In this document: piece by piece, positions 16,863 through 25,378 of the stretch
How positions within the stretch are numbered: position 1 is the stretch's first letter
Layout: every line of letters begins with the position of its first letter
Assembly (NCBI GenBank): GCA_041497115.1
Contig: JBGQFW010000007.1
Coordinates: 1 to 64,000, forward strand
Length of the DNA stretch: 64,000 nt
Reading direction: 5' to 3'
Origin: AR5 sp041497115
Lineage (GTDB): Bacteria > Methylomirabilota > Methylomirabilia > Rokubacteriales > CSP1-6
Notes under the pieces: model-generated
What the model was told of the DNA's origin: nothing
Databases searched by the model: none
The model's input: the letters and a program-made list of their open reading frames with translations, nothing else
Translations under genes and position numbers: made by a program

Positions 16863-17989
16863 CCGAAGGCAGCGGCCTCATCCGCGGGCTCGAGGGCGTC
16901 GTCGCCGCCGAGACCCAGCTCTGCGATCTCGACGGCGCCCACGGGCGCCTGGCCTATCGCGGCTACGACATCGCCGACCTCGCGCAGAAGGCCACCTTCG
17001 AGGAGGTCACCTATCTCCTGCTCCACGGCGAGCTGCCGAAGCCGGCCCAGCTCGACACCCTCGTGGTGGCGCTGACGGCCGCCCGCGAGATCCCGGGCGA
17101 GCTGGTCCAGGCGCTCCGGCTGATGCCGAAGGCCACCGATCCCATGCGCGTGCTGCAGGCGGCGGTGGCGATGCTCGGCATGGCCGACGCCGACGCCACC
17201 GACAGCTCGCACGGCGCCAACGTGCGCAAGGCCGTGCGGCTCACGAGCCAGGTCGCGGTGGCGATCTGCGCCCACCACCGCGTGCGGCAGGGCAAGGAGC
17301 CGGTCGCCCCGGTGGCCGGCCTCTCGCACGCCGCCAACTTCCTTTATATGCTCACCGGCGAGCGGTCGGGGCCGGCCGCCGTCAAGGCGTTCGACGCCAG
17401 CCTCACGCTCTACGCCGAGCACGAGCTGAACGCCTCCACCTTCACGACGCGCGTGATCACCTCCACGCTGTCGGACATGCACTCCGCGGTGGCGGGGGGC
17501 GTGGGCGCGCTGAAGGGCACGCTGCACGGCGGCGCCGGCGAGGCGGTGATGCGCACGCTGCTGGAGATCGGCGAGGTGGCCAACGTGGACGCCTTCGCGG
17601 ACGGCGCGCTGGCGGCCAAGCGGCGCTTCATGGGCATGGGCCACCGCGTCTACAAGGCGGGCGATCCGCGCGCCGCCATCCTCCGGGGCATGGCCGAGGA
17701 GGCCTGCCGCCAGTCGGGCCAGTTCAAGTGGTACGAGATGGCGGTGAAGCTCCACGCGCGCATCGGGGCGGCCAAGGGATTGATCCCGAATGTGGACTTC
17801 TATTCCGCTCCTCTCTTCTATTCCCTCGGCATCCCGGTCGACCTGTTCACGCCGGTGATCGCCGCCGGCCGAATCGCGGGATGGTCGGCCAATATCGTGG
17901 AGCAGCACGACGACAACCGGCTGATCCGCCCGCGCGCCGATTATGTAGGCCCCAAGCGCCGCGAGTGGGTCGCCAGGGACAAGCGCTAA
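16859..17989 (+). CDS. Citrate synthase or 2-methylcitrate synthase
   Basis: A 376-residue citrate synthase family enzyme, condensing acetyl-CoA or propionyl-CoA with oxaloacetate. Catalytic His residues are in H-E-L-N-A-S-T and G-M-G-H-R-V-Y, the catalytic Asp in N-V-D-F-Y-S-A; the CoA-binding G-M-G-H-R-V-Y-K-A-G-D-P-R-A is complete. The short length and the setting between a GntR regulator and aconitase/PrpF genes favour PrpC (2-methylcitrate synthase), but the sequence alone does not exclude an ordinary citrate synthase. Confidence 0.88.
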   Translation: MTEGSGLIRGLEGVVAAETQLCDLDGAHGRLAYRGYDIADLAQKATFEEVTYLLLHGELPKPAQLDTLVVALTAAREIPGELVQALRLMPKATDPMRVLQAAVAMLGMADADATDSSHGANVRKAVRLTSQVAVAICAHHRVRQGKEPVAPVAGLSHAANFLYMLTGERSGPAAVKAFDASLTLYAEHELNASTFTTRVITSTLSDMHSAVAGGVGALKGTLHGGAGEAVMRTLLEIGEVANVDAFADGALAAKRRFMGMGHRVYKAGDPRAAILRGMAEEACRQSGQFKWYEMAVKLHARIGAAKGLIPNVDFYSAPLFYSLGIPVDLFTPVIAAGRIAGWSANIVEQHDDNRLIRPRADYVGPKRREWVARDKR

Positions 17990-17993
17990 CCCC

Positions 17994-19979
17994 ATGGGCC
18001 GGAGCCTCGCGCGCAAGCTGATCGAGAGCCATCTGGCCTCCGGCAAGGTCGTCGCCGGCGAGGAGATCGGGCTGACGATCGACCAGGTGCTGCTGACCGA
18101 CACCAACGGCATCCAGTCGTGGCTGCAGTTCGAAGCCCTCGGCTTCCAGCGCGTCGTGCCCGCCCGCGCGGTCACCTACATCGACCACAACGTCTACCAG
18201 GTGGACTCGCGCAACACCGACGACCACCGCTATCTGCAGAGCGTGGCGCGCCGGTACGGCAGCCTCTTCTCCAAGCCGGGCAACGGCATCTGCCACCAGG
18301 TCCACATGGAGTCATTCTCGATCCCCGGGCAGACGCTGCTCGGCACCGACAGCCACACCCCGCTCTGCGGCGCCGCCGGCATGCTGGCGATCGGCGCCGG
18401 CGGCCTCGACGTGGCGGTGGCGATGGGCGGCGCCCCGTACTTCTTCACGATGCCCGCCGTCGTGCGCGTCTGGCTCACCGGGCAGCTCTCCCCGTGGGTG
18501 ACCGCGAAGGACGTGATCCTCGAGCTGCTGCGGCGTCTCACCGTGCGCGGCGGCGCCGGCCGGATCTTCGAGTACGGCGGCCCCGGCCTCGCCGCGCTGC
18601 TGGCCACCCAGCGCATGACGATCGCCAACATGGGCGCCGAGCTGGGGCTGACCACCAGCGTGTTCCCGAGCGACGCGGTGACGCGCTCGTTCCTCACGCG
18701 CCTCGGACGCGGCGAGGACTGGCGCCCCGCCGCGCCCGACGACGCCGCCGCCTACGACGACCAGATCGAGCTCGACCTGGGCGCGATTCCGCCGCTGATC
18801 GCGCTGCCGGGGTCGCCCGACCGCGTGGTGCCGGTCGACGAGGTGGCCGGCACCAGCATCGAGCAGGTCATGGTGGGCTCGTGCACGAACGGCTCGTGGC
18901 ACGACATGGCCTCCGTCACCGACGTCGTGCGCGGCCGGCGCGTGCACCCCTCGGTCTCGTTCGTGATGTTCCCGGGCAGCCATCGCATCCTCGAGACGAT
19001 GGCGCGCGAGGGGCTGCTGGCCGACCTGCTGGCCGCCGGCGCGATCGTGTCGGAGCCGTCGTGCGGCTCGTGCGCGGGCATCGGCCACGTCCCCGCCGCC
19101 GGCACCCGGAGCCTGCGCGCGTTCAACCGCAACTTCTCCGGGCGCAGCGGCGTGAAGGGCGACGAGGTCTATCTCTGCTCGTCGCTGGTCGCGGCCGCCT
19201 CCGCGCTGACCGGCGTCATCACCGATCCACGCACGCTGGGCGTGCCGGGCGCGGTGGCGCTGCCGGCGCAATTCGTCGCCTCCACCGCCGGCATCGTCCC
19301 GCCCGACGGCGGCGGTGAGATCGTGCGCGGCCCCAACATCAAGCCGGTGCCGCTCGGCGAGGCGGTGGCCGAGACGCTCGAGGCTCCGGTGCTCCTCAAG
19401 CTCGGCGACAAGGTATCGACCGACGATATTTCGCCGGCCGGCGCCGCCGTGCTCGTCTTCCGCTCGAACGTCCCGGCCATCGCCGAGCACAGCTTCAAGT
19501 ACGTGGACGCCGAGTTCGTGGCGCGCGCCAAGGCAGCGGGGCGCGGCATCCTCGTGGCCGGCGAGACGTACGGCCAGGGCTCCTCGCGCGAGGTGGCAGC
19601 GATCGCGCCGATGTACCTCGGCGTGCGCGCGGTGCTGGCAAAGTCCATCGCGCGGATCCACCGGGCCAACCTGATCAACTGGGGCATCGTGGGGCTGATC
19701 TTCGACGACCCGCGCGACTGGGACGGGATCGAGCGCGACGACCGGCTGCGGCTCGAGGGACTGCGGGCGGCCCTGGCCTCAGGCAGCCGCGTCACGGTGA
19801 TCAACACACGCAGCGGTCACCGCTTCACCGCCTCCTGCGTGCTCACCCCGCGCGAGCGCGACATCCTCCTGGCCGGCGGCATCCTGGCCCACACAAAAAC
19901 TCAAGTTGAGCGGAGCCAGGCCGCTCCTGAAACAGGCCACCCACGAACCGAACCGGCCTCGAGGAGCCCGCTACAATGA
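17994..19979 (+). CDS. Aconitate hydratase (short, ~660-residue type)
   Basis: A 661-residue aconitase with the large 4Fe-4S domain and the swivel domain in one chain. Cluster Cys residues are in G-S-C-T-N-G-S and P-S-C-G-S-C-A-G; the swivel domain has Y-G-Q-G-S-S-R-E. It interconverts (methyl)citrate and (methyl)isocitrate through aconitate. It is far shorter than AcnD (~860-890 residues), the usual PrpF partner. The last ~24 residues do not look like aconitase and are encoded by a dispersed repeat that also contains the start codon of the next gene (ATGA overlap). Confidence 0.9.
   Translation: MGRSLARKLIESHLASGKVVAGEEIGLTIDQVLLTDTNGIQSWLQFEALGFQRVVPARAVTYIDHNVYQVDSRNTDDHRYLQSVARRYGSLFSKPGNGICHQVHMESFSIPGQTLLGTDSHTPLCGAAGMLAIGAGGLDVAVAMGGAPYFFTMPAVVRVWLTGQLSPWVTAKDVILELLRRLTVRGGAGRIFEYGGPGLAALLATQRMTIANMGAELGLTTSVFPSDAVTRSFLTRLGRGEDWRPAAPDDAAAYDDQIELDLGAIPPLIALPGSPDRVVPVDEVAGTSIEQVMVGSCTNGSWHDMASVTDVVRGRRVHPSVSFVMFPGSHRILETMAREGLLADLLAAGAIVSEPSCGSCAGIGHVPAAGTRSLRAFNRNFSGRSGVKGDEVYLCSSLVAAASALTGVITDPRTLGVPGAVALPAQFVASTAGIVPPDGGGEIVRGPNIKPVPLGEAVAETLEAPVLLKLGDKVSTDDISPAGAAVLVFRSNVPAIAEHSFKYVDAEFVARAKAAGRGILVAGETYGQGSSREVAAIAPMYLGVRAVLAKSIARIHRANLINWGIVGLIFDDPRDWDGIERDDRLRLEGLRAALASGSRVTVINTRSGHRFTASCVLTPRERDILLAGGILAHTKTQVERSQAAPETGHPRTEPASRSPLQ
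19908..19975 (+). repeat. Dispersed ~70-bp repeat, copy A (aconitase tail / prpF start)
   Basis: Contains the 13-base core CAGGCCACCCACG at 19933-19945 and ends with C-C-G-C-T-A-C-A-A against the prpF start codon. A GAGCGG at 19908-19913 resembles the left end of copies C and D. The copy is read as the aconitase C-terminus. Confidence 0.6.
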
Positions 19980-21133
19980 ACCAGCGGAAGGTGCGCGCGG
20001 TCTACATGCGGGGCGGCACCAGCCGGTGCCTGGTCTTCCACGAGCGCGACCTCCCGGCGCCCGGCCGCGAGCGCGACGCGATCCTCCTGGCGGCGCTGGG
20101 CAGCCCCGATCCCTACGGTCGCCAGCTCGACGGCCTCGGCGGCGGCATCTCCTCGCTCTCCAAGGCGTGCATCATCGGGCCGCCGACCCTGCCCGGCGCC
20201 GACGTGGACTACACGTTCGCGCAGATCGAGATCGGCCGGGCATTCGTGGACTACGCCGGCAACTGCGGCAACTGCTCCTCGGCCATCGGCCCCTTCGCGA
20301 TCGACGAGGGGCTGGTGGCGGCGCGCGAGGGCGAGACGATCGTGCGCATCCACAACACCAACACGAAGAAGCTGATCGTCGCCCACGTGCCGGTCGCCGA
20401 CGGCGAGGCGGCGGTGGCGGGCGACTTCGAGCTGGCCGGCGTGGCCGGGCGCGGCGCCCGCATCGCGCTCGACTTCGTCGAGCCCGGCGGCGCCGGCACC
20501 GGCCGCCTGCTGCCGACCGGCCGCCCGCGCGACGTGGTGGCCGGCGTGGAGGTCTCCTGCGTGGACGCGACGAACCCCGTCGTGTTCGTCCGCGCGCGCG
20601 ACCTGGGGGTCACCGGCGCCGAGACGCCGACGGCGGTGGACGCCGACCGCGACCTCATGGCGAGGCTGGAGAAGCTGCGCGTCGAGGCCGCCGCTCGCAT
20701 GGGCATGGGCGAGAGCGCGGCGGTACCGAAGATCGCCTTCGTGGCGCCCGCCGCCGCGATGACCGCGCTCGACGGCGCCCGGTACGGCGCCGGCGATTAC
20801 GACGTGCTCGGCCGGGCGATCTCGATGGGCAACTGCCACCGCGCCTTCCCCCTCACCGTCGCCATGTGCCTCGCCGTCGCCGCCCGCATCCCCGGCACGC
20901 TCGTCCACGAGTGCGTGGAGAACAACGAAGCCGGCAACCTCCTGGGCCAGGCCACCCACGGCTCTACCCGCGCTGGCGCCACCCGCTACAAAGACGTTCG
21001 TCTGGGCCATCCTTCGGGCGTGCTTCCTCTCGACGCCGCCGTCGCCACCCGGGACGGTGAGCCGTGGGCCGAGCGTGTCACGGTCTATCGAACTGCCCGG
21101 CGTCTGATGGAAGGGCTCGTCCGCGTTCCCTGA
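19976..21133 (+). CDS. prpF: PrpF-type aconitate isomerase / 4-oxalomesaconate tautomerase family
   Basis: A 385-residue PrpF family protein. It starts K-V-R-A-V-Y-M-R-G-G-T-S-R; the active-site Cys region is N-C-G-N-C-S-S-A-I-G-P-F; the end has G-H-P-S-G-V-L. PrpF isomerises 2-methylaconitate in the methylcitrate cycle; related GalD enzymes act on oxalomesaconate. With citrate synthase and aconitase directly upstream the methylcitrate role is the better fit, though prpB is not in this window. Residues ~325-341 (Q-A-T-H-G-S-T-R-A-G-A-T-R-Y-K-D-V) appear to be an in-frame copy of the dispersed repeat, just before the conserved G-H-P-S-G motif. Confidence 0.87.
   Translation: MNQRKVRAVYMRGGTSRCLVFHERDLPAPGRERDAILLAALGSPDPYGRQLDGLGGGISSLSKACIIGPPTLPGADVDYTFAQIEIGRAFVDYAGNCGNCSSAIGPFAIDEGLVAAREGETIVRIHNTNTKKLIVAHVPVADGEAAVAGDFELAGVAGRGARIALDFVEPGGAGTGRLLPTGRPRDVVAGVEVSCVDATNPVVFVRARDLGVTGAETPTAVDADRDLMARLEKLRVEAAARMGMGESAAVPKIAFVAPAAAMTALDGARYGAGDYDVLGRAISMGNCHRAFPLTVAMCLAVAARIPGTLVHECVENNEAGNLLGQATHGSTRAGATRYKDVRLGHPSGVLPLDAAVATRDGEPWAERVTVYRTARRLMEGLVRVP
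20948..20992 (+). repeat. Probable in-frame copy of the dispersed repeat inside prpF
   Basis: Carries the same 13-base core (20948-20960) followed by a region matching copy D at about 23 of 31 positions with one gap, and ends C-C-G-C-T-A-C-A-A like copy A. Shared sequence by chance is unlikely but not excluded. Confidence 0.5.
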
Positions 21134-21137
21134 GCCG

Positions 21138-21683
21138 ATGACTCGTCTCTACTTCGTCCTCGACGGCAACGAGATGGTGCGGCGGCGCGCGCAGGTGGGC
21201 CGCGGCGCGGTCGTGGAGGCGTGGCCCGACATGGCCGTCGGTGGCGGCACGTTCTGGGTCGGCGAGGAGTCCAAGACGCTGCTGGACGGAGCAGGGGCCG
21301 CGCCGATGGAGGCCAAGCTGACGGTGCCGGCCGAGGCGGTGCCGATCTTCTACGGGCCCCGGCTGTGCGACCTCGAGTCGCTTCCGCGCGAGGAGTCGCT
21401 GCGCGCGCGCGTGCTCTCGGCCCACGGCATCGCGGTCGCCTGGATCACGCTCGACCGCGCGGGCCGGCGGACCGAGCACGAGCCCAAGACGGTGGACGAG
21501 CCGATCTTCCACCTGCGGCGGCCGGGCGGCGGCGCCGGCCACGTGTGGCGGTTGTTCCGCACCGGCGACGAGGCCCGGGCGTGGATGGACGAGGCGTGGG
21601 GCGCCGACTCCGAGGGCGCCGAGTGGGCGCGCGCGCTGCCGGCGGGGGACTTCGACGCCCTGCTCAAGCGGCACGCCGCCTGA
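21138..21683 (+). CDS. Uncharacterised 181-residue protein
   Basis: I do not recognise a family. The protein is soluble, Arg/Glu/Ala rich, with no signal peptide, no membrane segment and one Cys. It starts M-T-R-L-Y-F-V-L-D-G-N-E-M and has a G-G-G-T-F-W-V-G-E-E motif. It begins 4 bases after prpF stops and ends 13 bases before the acyltransferase gene, so it is probably part of this transcript. Base composition matches its neighbours, arguing it is a real resident gene. Confidence 0.7.
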   Translation: MTRLYFVLDGNEMVRRRAQVGRGAVVEAWPDMAVGGGTFWVGEESKTLLDGAGAAPMEAKLTVPAEAVPIFYGPRLCDLESLPREESLRARVLSAHGIAVAWITLDRAGRRTEHEPKTVDEPIFHLRRPGGGAGHVWRLFRTGDEARAWMDEAWGADSEGAEWARALPAGDFDALLKRHAA

Positions 21684-21696
21684 TGCGTCCCGTCGC

Positions 21697-23091
21697 ATGA
21701 GCGTGACGTTCGGCCCCGACCGGGTGGACCGCTTCTACCGCGCCGTGCGCGGGCTGGCCCGCTTCTGGCTGTGGTTCCTCTTCAAGGCGGTGGACGTGCG
21801 CCACCCCGAGCGCGTGCCGGAGCGCGGGCCGATCCTCCTGTGCGCGAACCATCCCAACAACCTGATCGACTCCCTGCTCGTCGGCTCGGTGATGCGCCGC
21901 AAGGTGCACTACATGGCGACGGCGACGATGTTCCGCCGGCCGCTGATGGCGCGCTTCCTGCGCGCCTGCGGGGCGATTCCCGTCTATCGCAAGCAGGACG
22001 ATCCCGACAAGATGGACCGCAACCTCGACACGTTCACGGCGTGCTTCGCCGCGTTCGCGGGCGGCCGCATCGTGGCCATCTATCCCGAGGGGACGACGCA
22101 CGCCGAGGCGCGGGTGCAGCGCATCCGGACGGGCGCCGCCCGCATCGCGCTCGGCTACGAGGCCGATCACCCGGGTCAGCTCACGATGATCCCCGTCGGG
22201 CTGTCGTTCGAGGCCCGCAAGTCGTTTCGCAGCCGGGTGCTGGTCGCGTTCGGCGAGCCGATCCAGGTGGCCGCCTACCTCGCCGCCTATCGCGACGACC
22301 CCGCCAAGGCGGTGGACGCGCTCACCCGCGATCTGCAGTGGGCGATGGAGGCGCAAGTCGTCAACGTCGAGCGGATCGACGACCAGCGGCTGGTGCGGGC
22401 GGTGGAGGAGCTCTACCGCGACGAGCTGGCCGCCCAGGTGATGGAGACACGCGGCCTCGCCCGGCGGGACATCGATCCGGTCCGCCTCTCGCGCTCGATC
22501 GCCGACGCCGTGCGCCACTTCAAGGCGACCGAGCCCGTGCGGGTGGAGTCGCTCTGGCAGCGCATCCAGGCCTATCGCTCGCTGCTGGCCCAGCACCGGC
22601 TGCGCGACGAGGCCGTGCGCGCTCGCCTGCAGAAGCTGCCCGCCCGCACCCGGCTCGTGTACTCGTGGGACGCGATCGTGGGCTTCCCGTTCTTCGGCTA
22701 CGGCGCCCTCGTCAACGCGCTGCCCTACTACGTGCCGCGCTGGCTCGCCCACGCGATGGCGCGCAAGGAGACGGACTACGCGACGATCCGCCTGCTCGCC
22801 AGCATCGTGGCCTTCCCGCTCTTCTGGGGGGTGGAGACGTGGCTCGTGTGGCGGGCCGCCGGCAGTCTTGGGGCGGCGGCGTTCGCGCTGTCGCTGCCCA
22901 TCTCCGGCACGATCGCGTATCGTTACCTGATCGGCGCAGGCTGGCTGCGCGTGCGCCTGCGCTTCGCGACGCTGTCCCTCACCCAGAGCGCCACCGCCCG
23001 GCGCCTGGTCGCCGAGCGCGAGGCGATCGTCGCCGACCTCGAGCGCGCCAAGCGGGACTACCTGGCCGCCACGAAAGGAAGCAGCTTTTGA
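21697..23091 (+). CDS. PlsC-type glycerolipid acyltransferase with C-terminal membrane region
   Basis: A 464-residue protein with an N-terminal LPLAT/PlsC domain: the catalytic motif N-H-P-N-N-L-I-D (NHx4D), A-C-G-A-I-P-V-Y-R-K, and the substrate motif I-Y-P-E-G-T-T-H. The C-terminal ~140 residues contain two or three hydrophobic segments (around V-G-F-P-F-F-G-Y-G-A-L-V and S-I-V-A-F-P-L-F-W-G-V). Members transfer acyl groups to lysophospholipids at the inner membrane. It is coupled to the creatininase gene by a TTGA overlap. Confidence 0.88.
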   Translation: MSVTFGPDRVDRFYRAVRGLARFWLWFLFKAVDVRHPERVPERGPILLCANHPNNLIDSLLVGSVMRRKVHYMATATMFRRPLMARFLRACGAIPVYRKQDDPDKMDRNLDTFTACFAAFAGGRIVAIYPEGTTHAEARVQRIRTGAARIALGYEADHPGQLTMIPVGLSFEARKSFRSRVLVAFGEPIQVAAYLAAYRDDPAKAVDALTRDLQWAMEAQVVNVERIDDQRLVRAVEELYRDELAAQVMETRGLARRDIDPVRLSRSIADAVRHFKATEPVRVESLWQRIQAYRSLLAQHRLRDEAVRARLQKLPARTRLVYSWDAIVGFPFFGYGALVNALPYYVPRWLAHAMARKETDYATIRLLASIVAFPLFWGVETWLVWRAAGSLGAAAFALSLPISGTIAYRYLIGAGWLRVRLRFATLSLTQSATARRLVAEREAIVADLERAKRDYLAATKGSSF

Positions 23092-24053
23092 GCGTGCATC
23101 GACTGGAGGAGATGTCCACGCCGGCGCTGGAGGCGCTCGACCGGGCGCGCTCGGTGATCGTGCTGACCGTCAGCCCGCTCGAGGAGCACGGGCCGCACCT
23201 GCCGGTCGGCGTGGACGCGTTCGCCGCCCGCCACTTCGCCGAGACGATCGGCGCGCGGCTGGTCGCGGCGCGTCCCGGCTGGTCGGTGGTGCTGGCGCCG
23301 ACGCTGCACCTCGGCTCGTTCACCTTCGAGACCACCGGCACGATCACCGTGCGCCAGCGCGTGGTGCGCGACACCCTGGTGGACTACGGCACCGCGCTGG
23401 CCCGCAGCGGCTTTCAGTGGATCCTCGTCGCCAACGGCCACGCCGGCCCCGGCCATCTCACCGCGCTCGACGAGGCGGCCGCGATGGTCTCGCGCCGTCA
23501 CGGCGTCACGATGGCCTCGTTCACCGGCCACCTCGCCTGGCAGTTCCTGCGCGGCCGCTACGTGGACGCGATCGAGACCGAGCTGGGCCGCCGCCTCACC
23601 GACGAGGAGCGCCGCGCCTTCGCCGAGGACGCGCACGGCGGCTGGTTCGAGACCTCGCTGATGCTCCTGCTGCGCCCCGATCTCGTGGACGGCGGCTATC
23701 GCACGCTGCCGCCGGCGCGCTACTCGCTGCCCGAGCGCGTCGTGCCGAACTATCCGCTGCGCAACGGCGGCCGGGGCTACGTCGGCCACCCGGCGCTGGC
23801 CGATCCCGCCTTCGCGCGGGCGGCGACCGAGGTGCTGATGCGCGAGGCGATGGTCATCGTGGACGGCCTGCTCGACGGCCGCCTCAAGCCCTCCGACCGC
23901 CACTCGCCCTTCTTCCAGGTCCCCTTCTTCCGCACCAACTTCTGGCGCGCGGTTGGAATCACAGCAGGTATCGCCGCGGCGGCCACGGGCCTCATCGCAG
24001 TGTTGCGGGGCCGGCGCCGCCAACCTTCTAAACCAGGCCACCCACGCCCCTAA
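23088..24053 (+). CDS. Creatininase-family amidohydrolase with C-terminal membrane tail
   Basis: A ~321-residue protein of the creatininase/MftE family. Metal ligands are in E-E-H-G-P-H-L-P-V-G-V-D, N-G-H-A-G and D-A-H-G-G-W-F-E-T-S. The family hydrolyses amide bonds of small or cyclic substrates. Unusually, residues ~280-305 form a hydrophobic helix (A-V-G-I-T-A-G-I-A-A-A-A-T-G-L-I-A-V-L) followed by R-G-R-R-R-Q, i.e. a tail anchor. The start may be TTG 23088 (AAGGAA 7 bases upstream, overlaps the previous stop) or GTG 23094. The final residues and stop codon are supplied by repeat copy B. Confidence 0.83.
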   Translation: MSVHRLEEMSTPALEALDRARSVIVLTVSPLEEHGPHLPVGVDAFAARHFAETIGARLVAARPGWSVVLAPTLHLGSFTFETTGTITVRQRVVRDTLVDYGTALARSGFQWILVANGHAGPGHLTALDEAAAMVSRRHGVTMASFTGHLAWQFLRGRYVDAIETELGRRLTDEERRAFAEDAHGGWFETSLMLLLRPDLVDGGYRTLPPARYSLPERVVPNYPLRNGGRGYVGHPALADPAFARAATEVLMREAMVIVDGLLDGRLKPSDRHSPFFQVPFFRTNFWRAVGITAGIAAAATGLIAVLRGRRRQPSKPGHPRP

Positions 24054-24085
24054 CCGTGTAAGCGCCTCTCGCTCCAACAATCCCC
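24005..24085 (+). repeat. Dispersed ~80-bp repeat, copy B
   Basis: Core CAGGCCACCCACG near 24034-24046, preceded by C-C-T-T-C-T-A-A-A and followed by T-A-A-C-C-G-T-G-T-A-A-G-C-G and C-T-C-C-A-A-C-A-A-T-C-C-C-C directly against the next ATG. Shares both flanks with copy C (42955-43028). An AGCG/CGCT stem is kept. Confidence 0.75.
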
Positions 24086-24847
24086 ATGTCGGGCGCAGAC
24101 CTCGTCCTCCTGGAACGCCTGAGCGACGGCGTCGCCCGCCTCACGCTCAATCGCCCCGAGGCGCTCAACGCGCTGAATCGCGAGCTGACCGCAGCACTGG
24201 AGGCGGCGGTGGAGCGCGTCGCCGCGATGGCCGACGTCCGCGTGCTGCTGGTGGCCGGCCGCGGCCGCGCCTTCTGCGCCGGCAACGACCTCCGCGAGAT
24301 GGAGACGGTGACGGGCGACGAGGCCGAGGCGCTCGCCCGCCGTCACGCCGCGCTCATGGACCGCTTCGCGACGCTGCCGCAGGTGACGCTGGCCGCGATC
24401 GACGGCCACGCGCTCGGCGGCGGGCTGATGCTGGCCGTCGCGCAGGATCTGCGGATCGCCTCCGACCGCGCGCGCTTCGGCCTGCCGGAGGTGACGCTCG
24501 GCTTCAACCCCGCCTACGGCATCGCGCGCCTGCTCGACGTCGCCGGCGGCGCGCACGGACGGGACCTGCTGCTGACCGGCCGGACGATCCACGCCAGCGA
24601 AGCGCTGCGCATGGGGCTGGTGAGCCGCGTGGTGGCGCCGCCCACGCTGGAGGCGAGCGCGCTCAAGTGGGCCGCCGAGATCGCGGCCTCACCCCGCGAG
24701 GGGCTGGCCGCGACCAAGGAGATCGTGGCCGCCATCCGCCGCGCCGCCCCCGGCCACGAGCCCCAGTCCTACGGCGCCGCGCTCAAAACCAGCGCCGCCG
24801 CCCGCGCCCGCCTCAAAGCCTTCGCCGATCGCAAGCGCCCGACCTGA
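24086..24847 (+). CDS. Enoyl-CoA hydratase/isomerase family protein
   Basis: A 253-residue crotonase-fold protein. The oxyanion-hole motifs are A-F-C-A-G-N-D-L-R-E-M and A-L-G-G-G-L-M-L; the catalytic Glu of hydratases is at L-P-E-V-T-L-G-F. It would hydrate or isomerise enoyl-CoA. It has no Shine-Dalgarno: the repeat ends with an A-A-C-A-A-T box 4 bases before the ATG, so the repeat may itself be the promoter. Confidence 0.9.
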   Translation: MSGADLVLLERLSDGVARLTLNRPEALNALNRELTAALEAAVERVAAMADVRVLLVAGRGRAFCAGNDLREMETVTGDEAEALARRHAALMDRFATLPQVTLAAIDGHALGGGLMLAVAQDLRIASDRARFGLPEVTLGFNPAYGIARLLDVAGGAHGRDLLLTGRTIHASEALRMGLVSRVVAPPTLEASALKWAAEIAASPREGLAATKEIVAAIRRAAPGHEPQSYGAALKTSAAARARLKAFADRKRPT

Positions 24848-24855
24848 TCACGGGA

Positions 24856-25298
24856 TCATCGCGCGCCCTGCTTCGGTGACGACCGGTCCCGGAAGGGCAC
24901 GTGCCGGCCCTTCGCGAGAACGGACGGAATCATGCGATCCTCGATCCCCGCGCCGACCGGTGAGAAGCCGGCGCGCATCTCTTCGAGCAGCGCGGTGAGC
25001 CGCGCCTGGATGACCGGGTCGCCTCGACGGGGCGTGTCGCCGCGGACTGACGGCATCACGAACCGGCCCACGAGGTCGTTGAACACGCGGTTCTCGGTGT
25101 CGTCCTCGATGTCGGCGGTCATCGTGACGACGAGAACGAGCGCTCGACCCAGCTGCGCGAGATGAGGGGTTCGCCCCGCCACACCCCGCCATTGAGGTAC
25201 AGCACGCCGAACTTCTGCATGTCGATCGGCCGCAGGCGCAGACCGTAGCCGCCGTTGTCGATGCCCGACGGATCCTGGTGCATCCACTCGTAGTTTCG
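24856..25298 (-). pseudogene. Remnant of a beta-lactamase-fold serine hydrolase
   Basis: Two pieces in different frames. The upstream piece (25298-25125) reads Y-E-W-M-H-Q-D-P-S-G-I-D-N-G-G-Y-G-L-R-L, then I-D-M-Q-K-F-G-V-L-Y-L-N-G-G-V-W and S-R-S-W-V-E-R-S, the mid-region of class C-like esterases. It runs straight into L-V-L-V-V-T-M-T-A-D in another frame, the C-terminal strand of the same family. The stretch normally between them (the Y-G-Y-x-W-W and G-G-Q region) and the whole N-terminal half with the S-x-x-K site are missing. An internal deletion with frameshift is the simplest reading. Confidence 0.75.
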
Positions 25299-25321
25299 GC
25301 CCACCCGGACGAGAAACGAAA

Positions 25322-25350
25322 GCCCCCGGCAGCGTGAAGCTGCCGGGGGC
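25322..25350 (-). terminator. Intrinsic terminator of the pilin gene
   Basis: Perfect 12-bp stem (25322-25333 with 25339-25350), 5-nt loop, followed on the minus strand by TTTCGTTTC. It lies about 28 bases after the pilin stop codon. Confidence 0.88.
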
Positions 25351-25378
25351 ATGGGGTTGACGCGACTGACGAGTGCGG

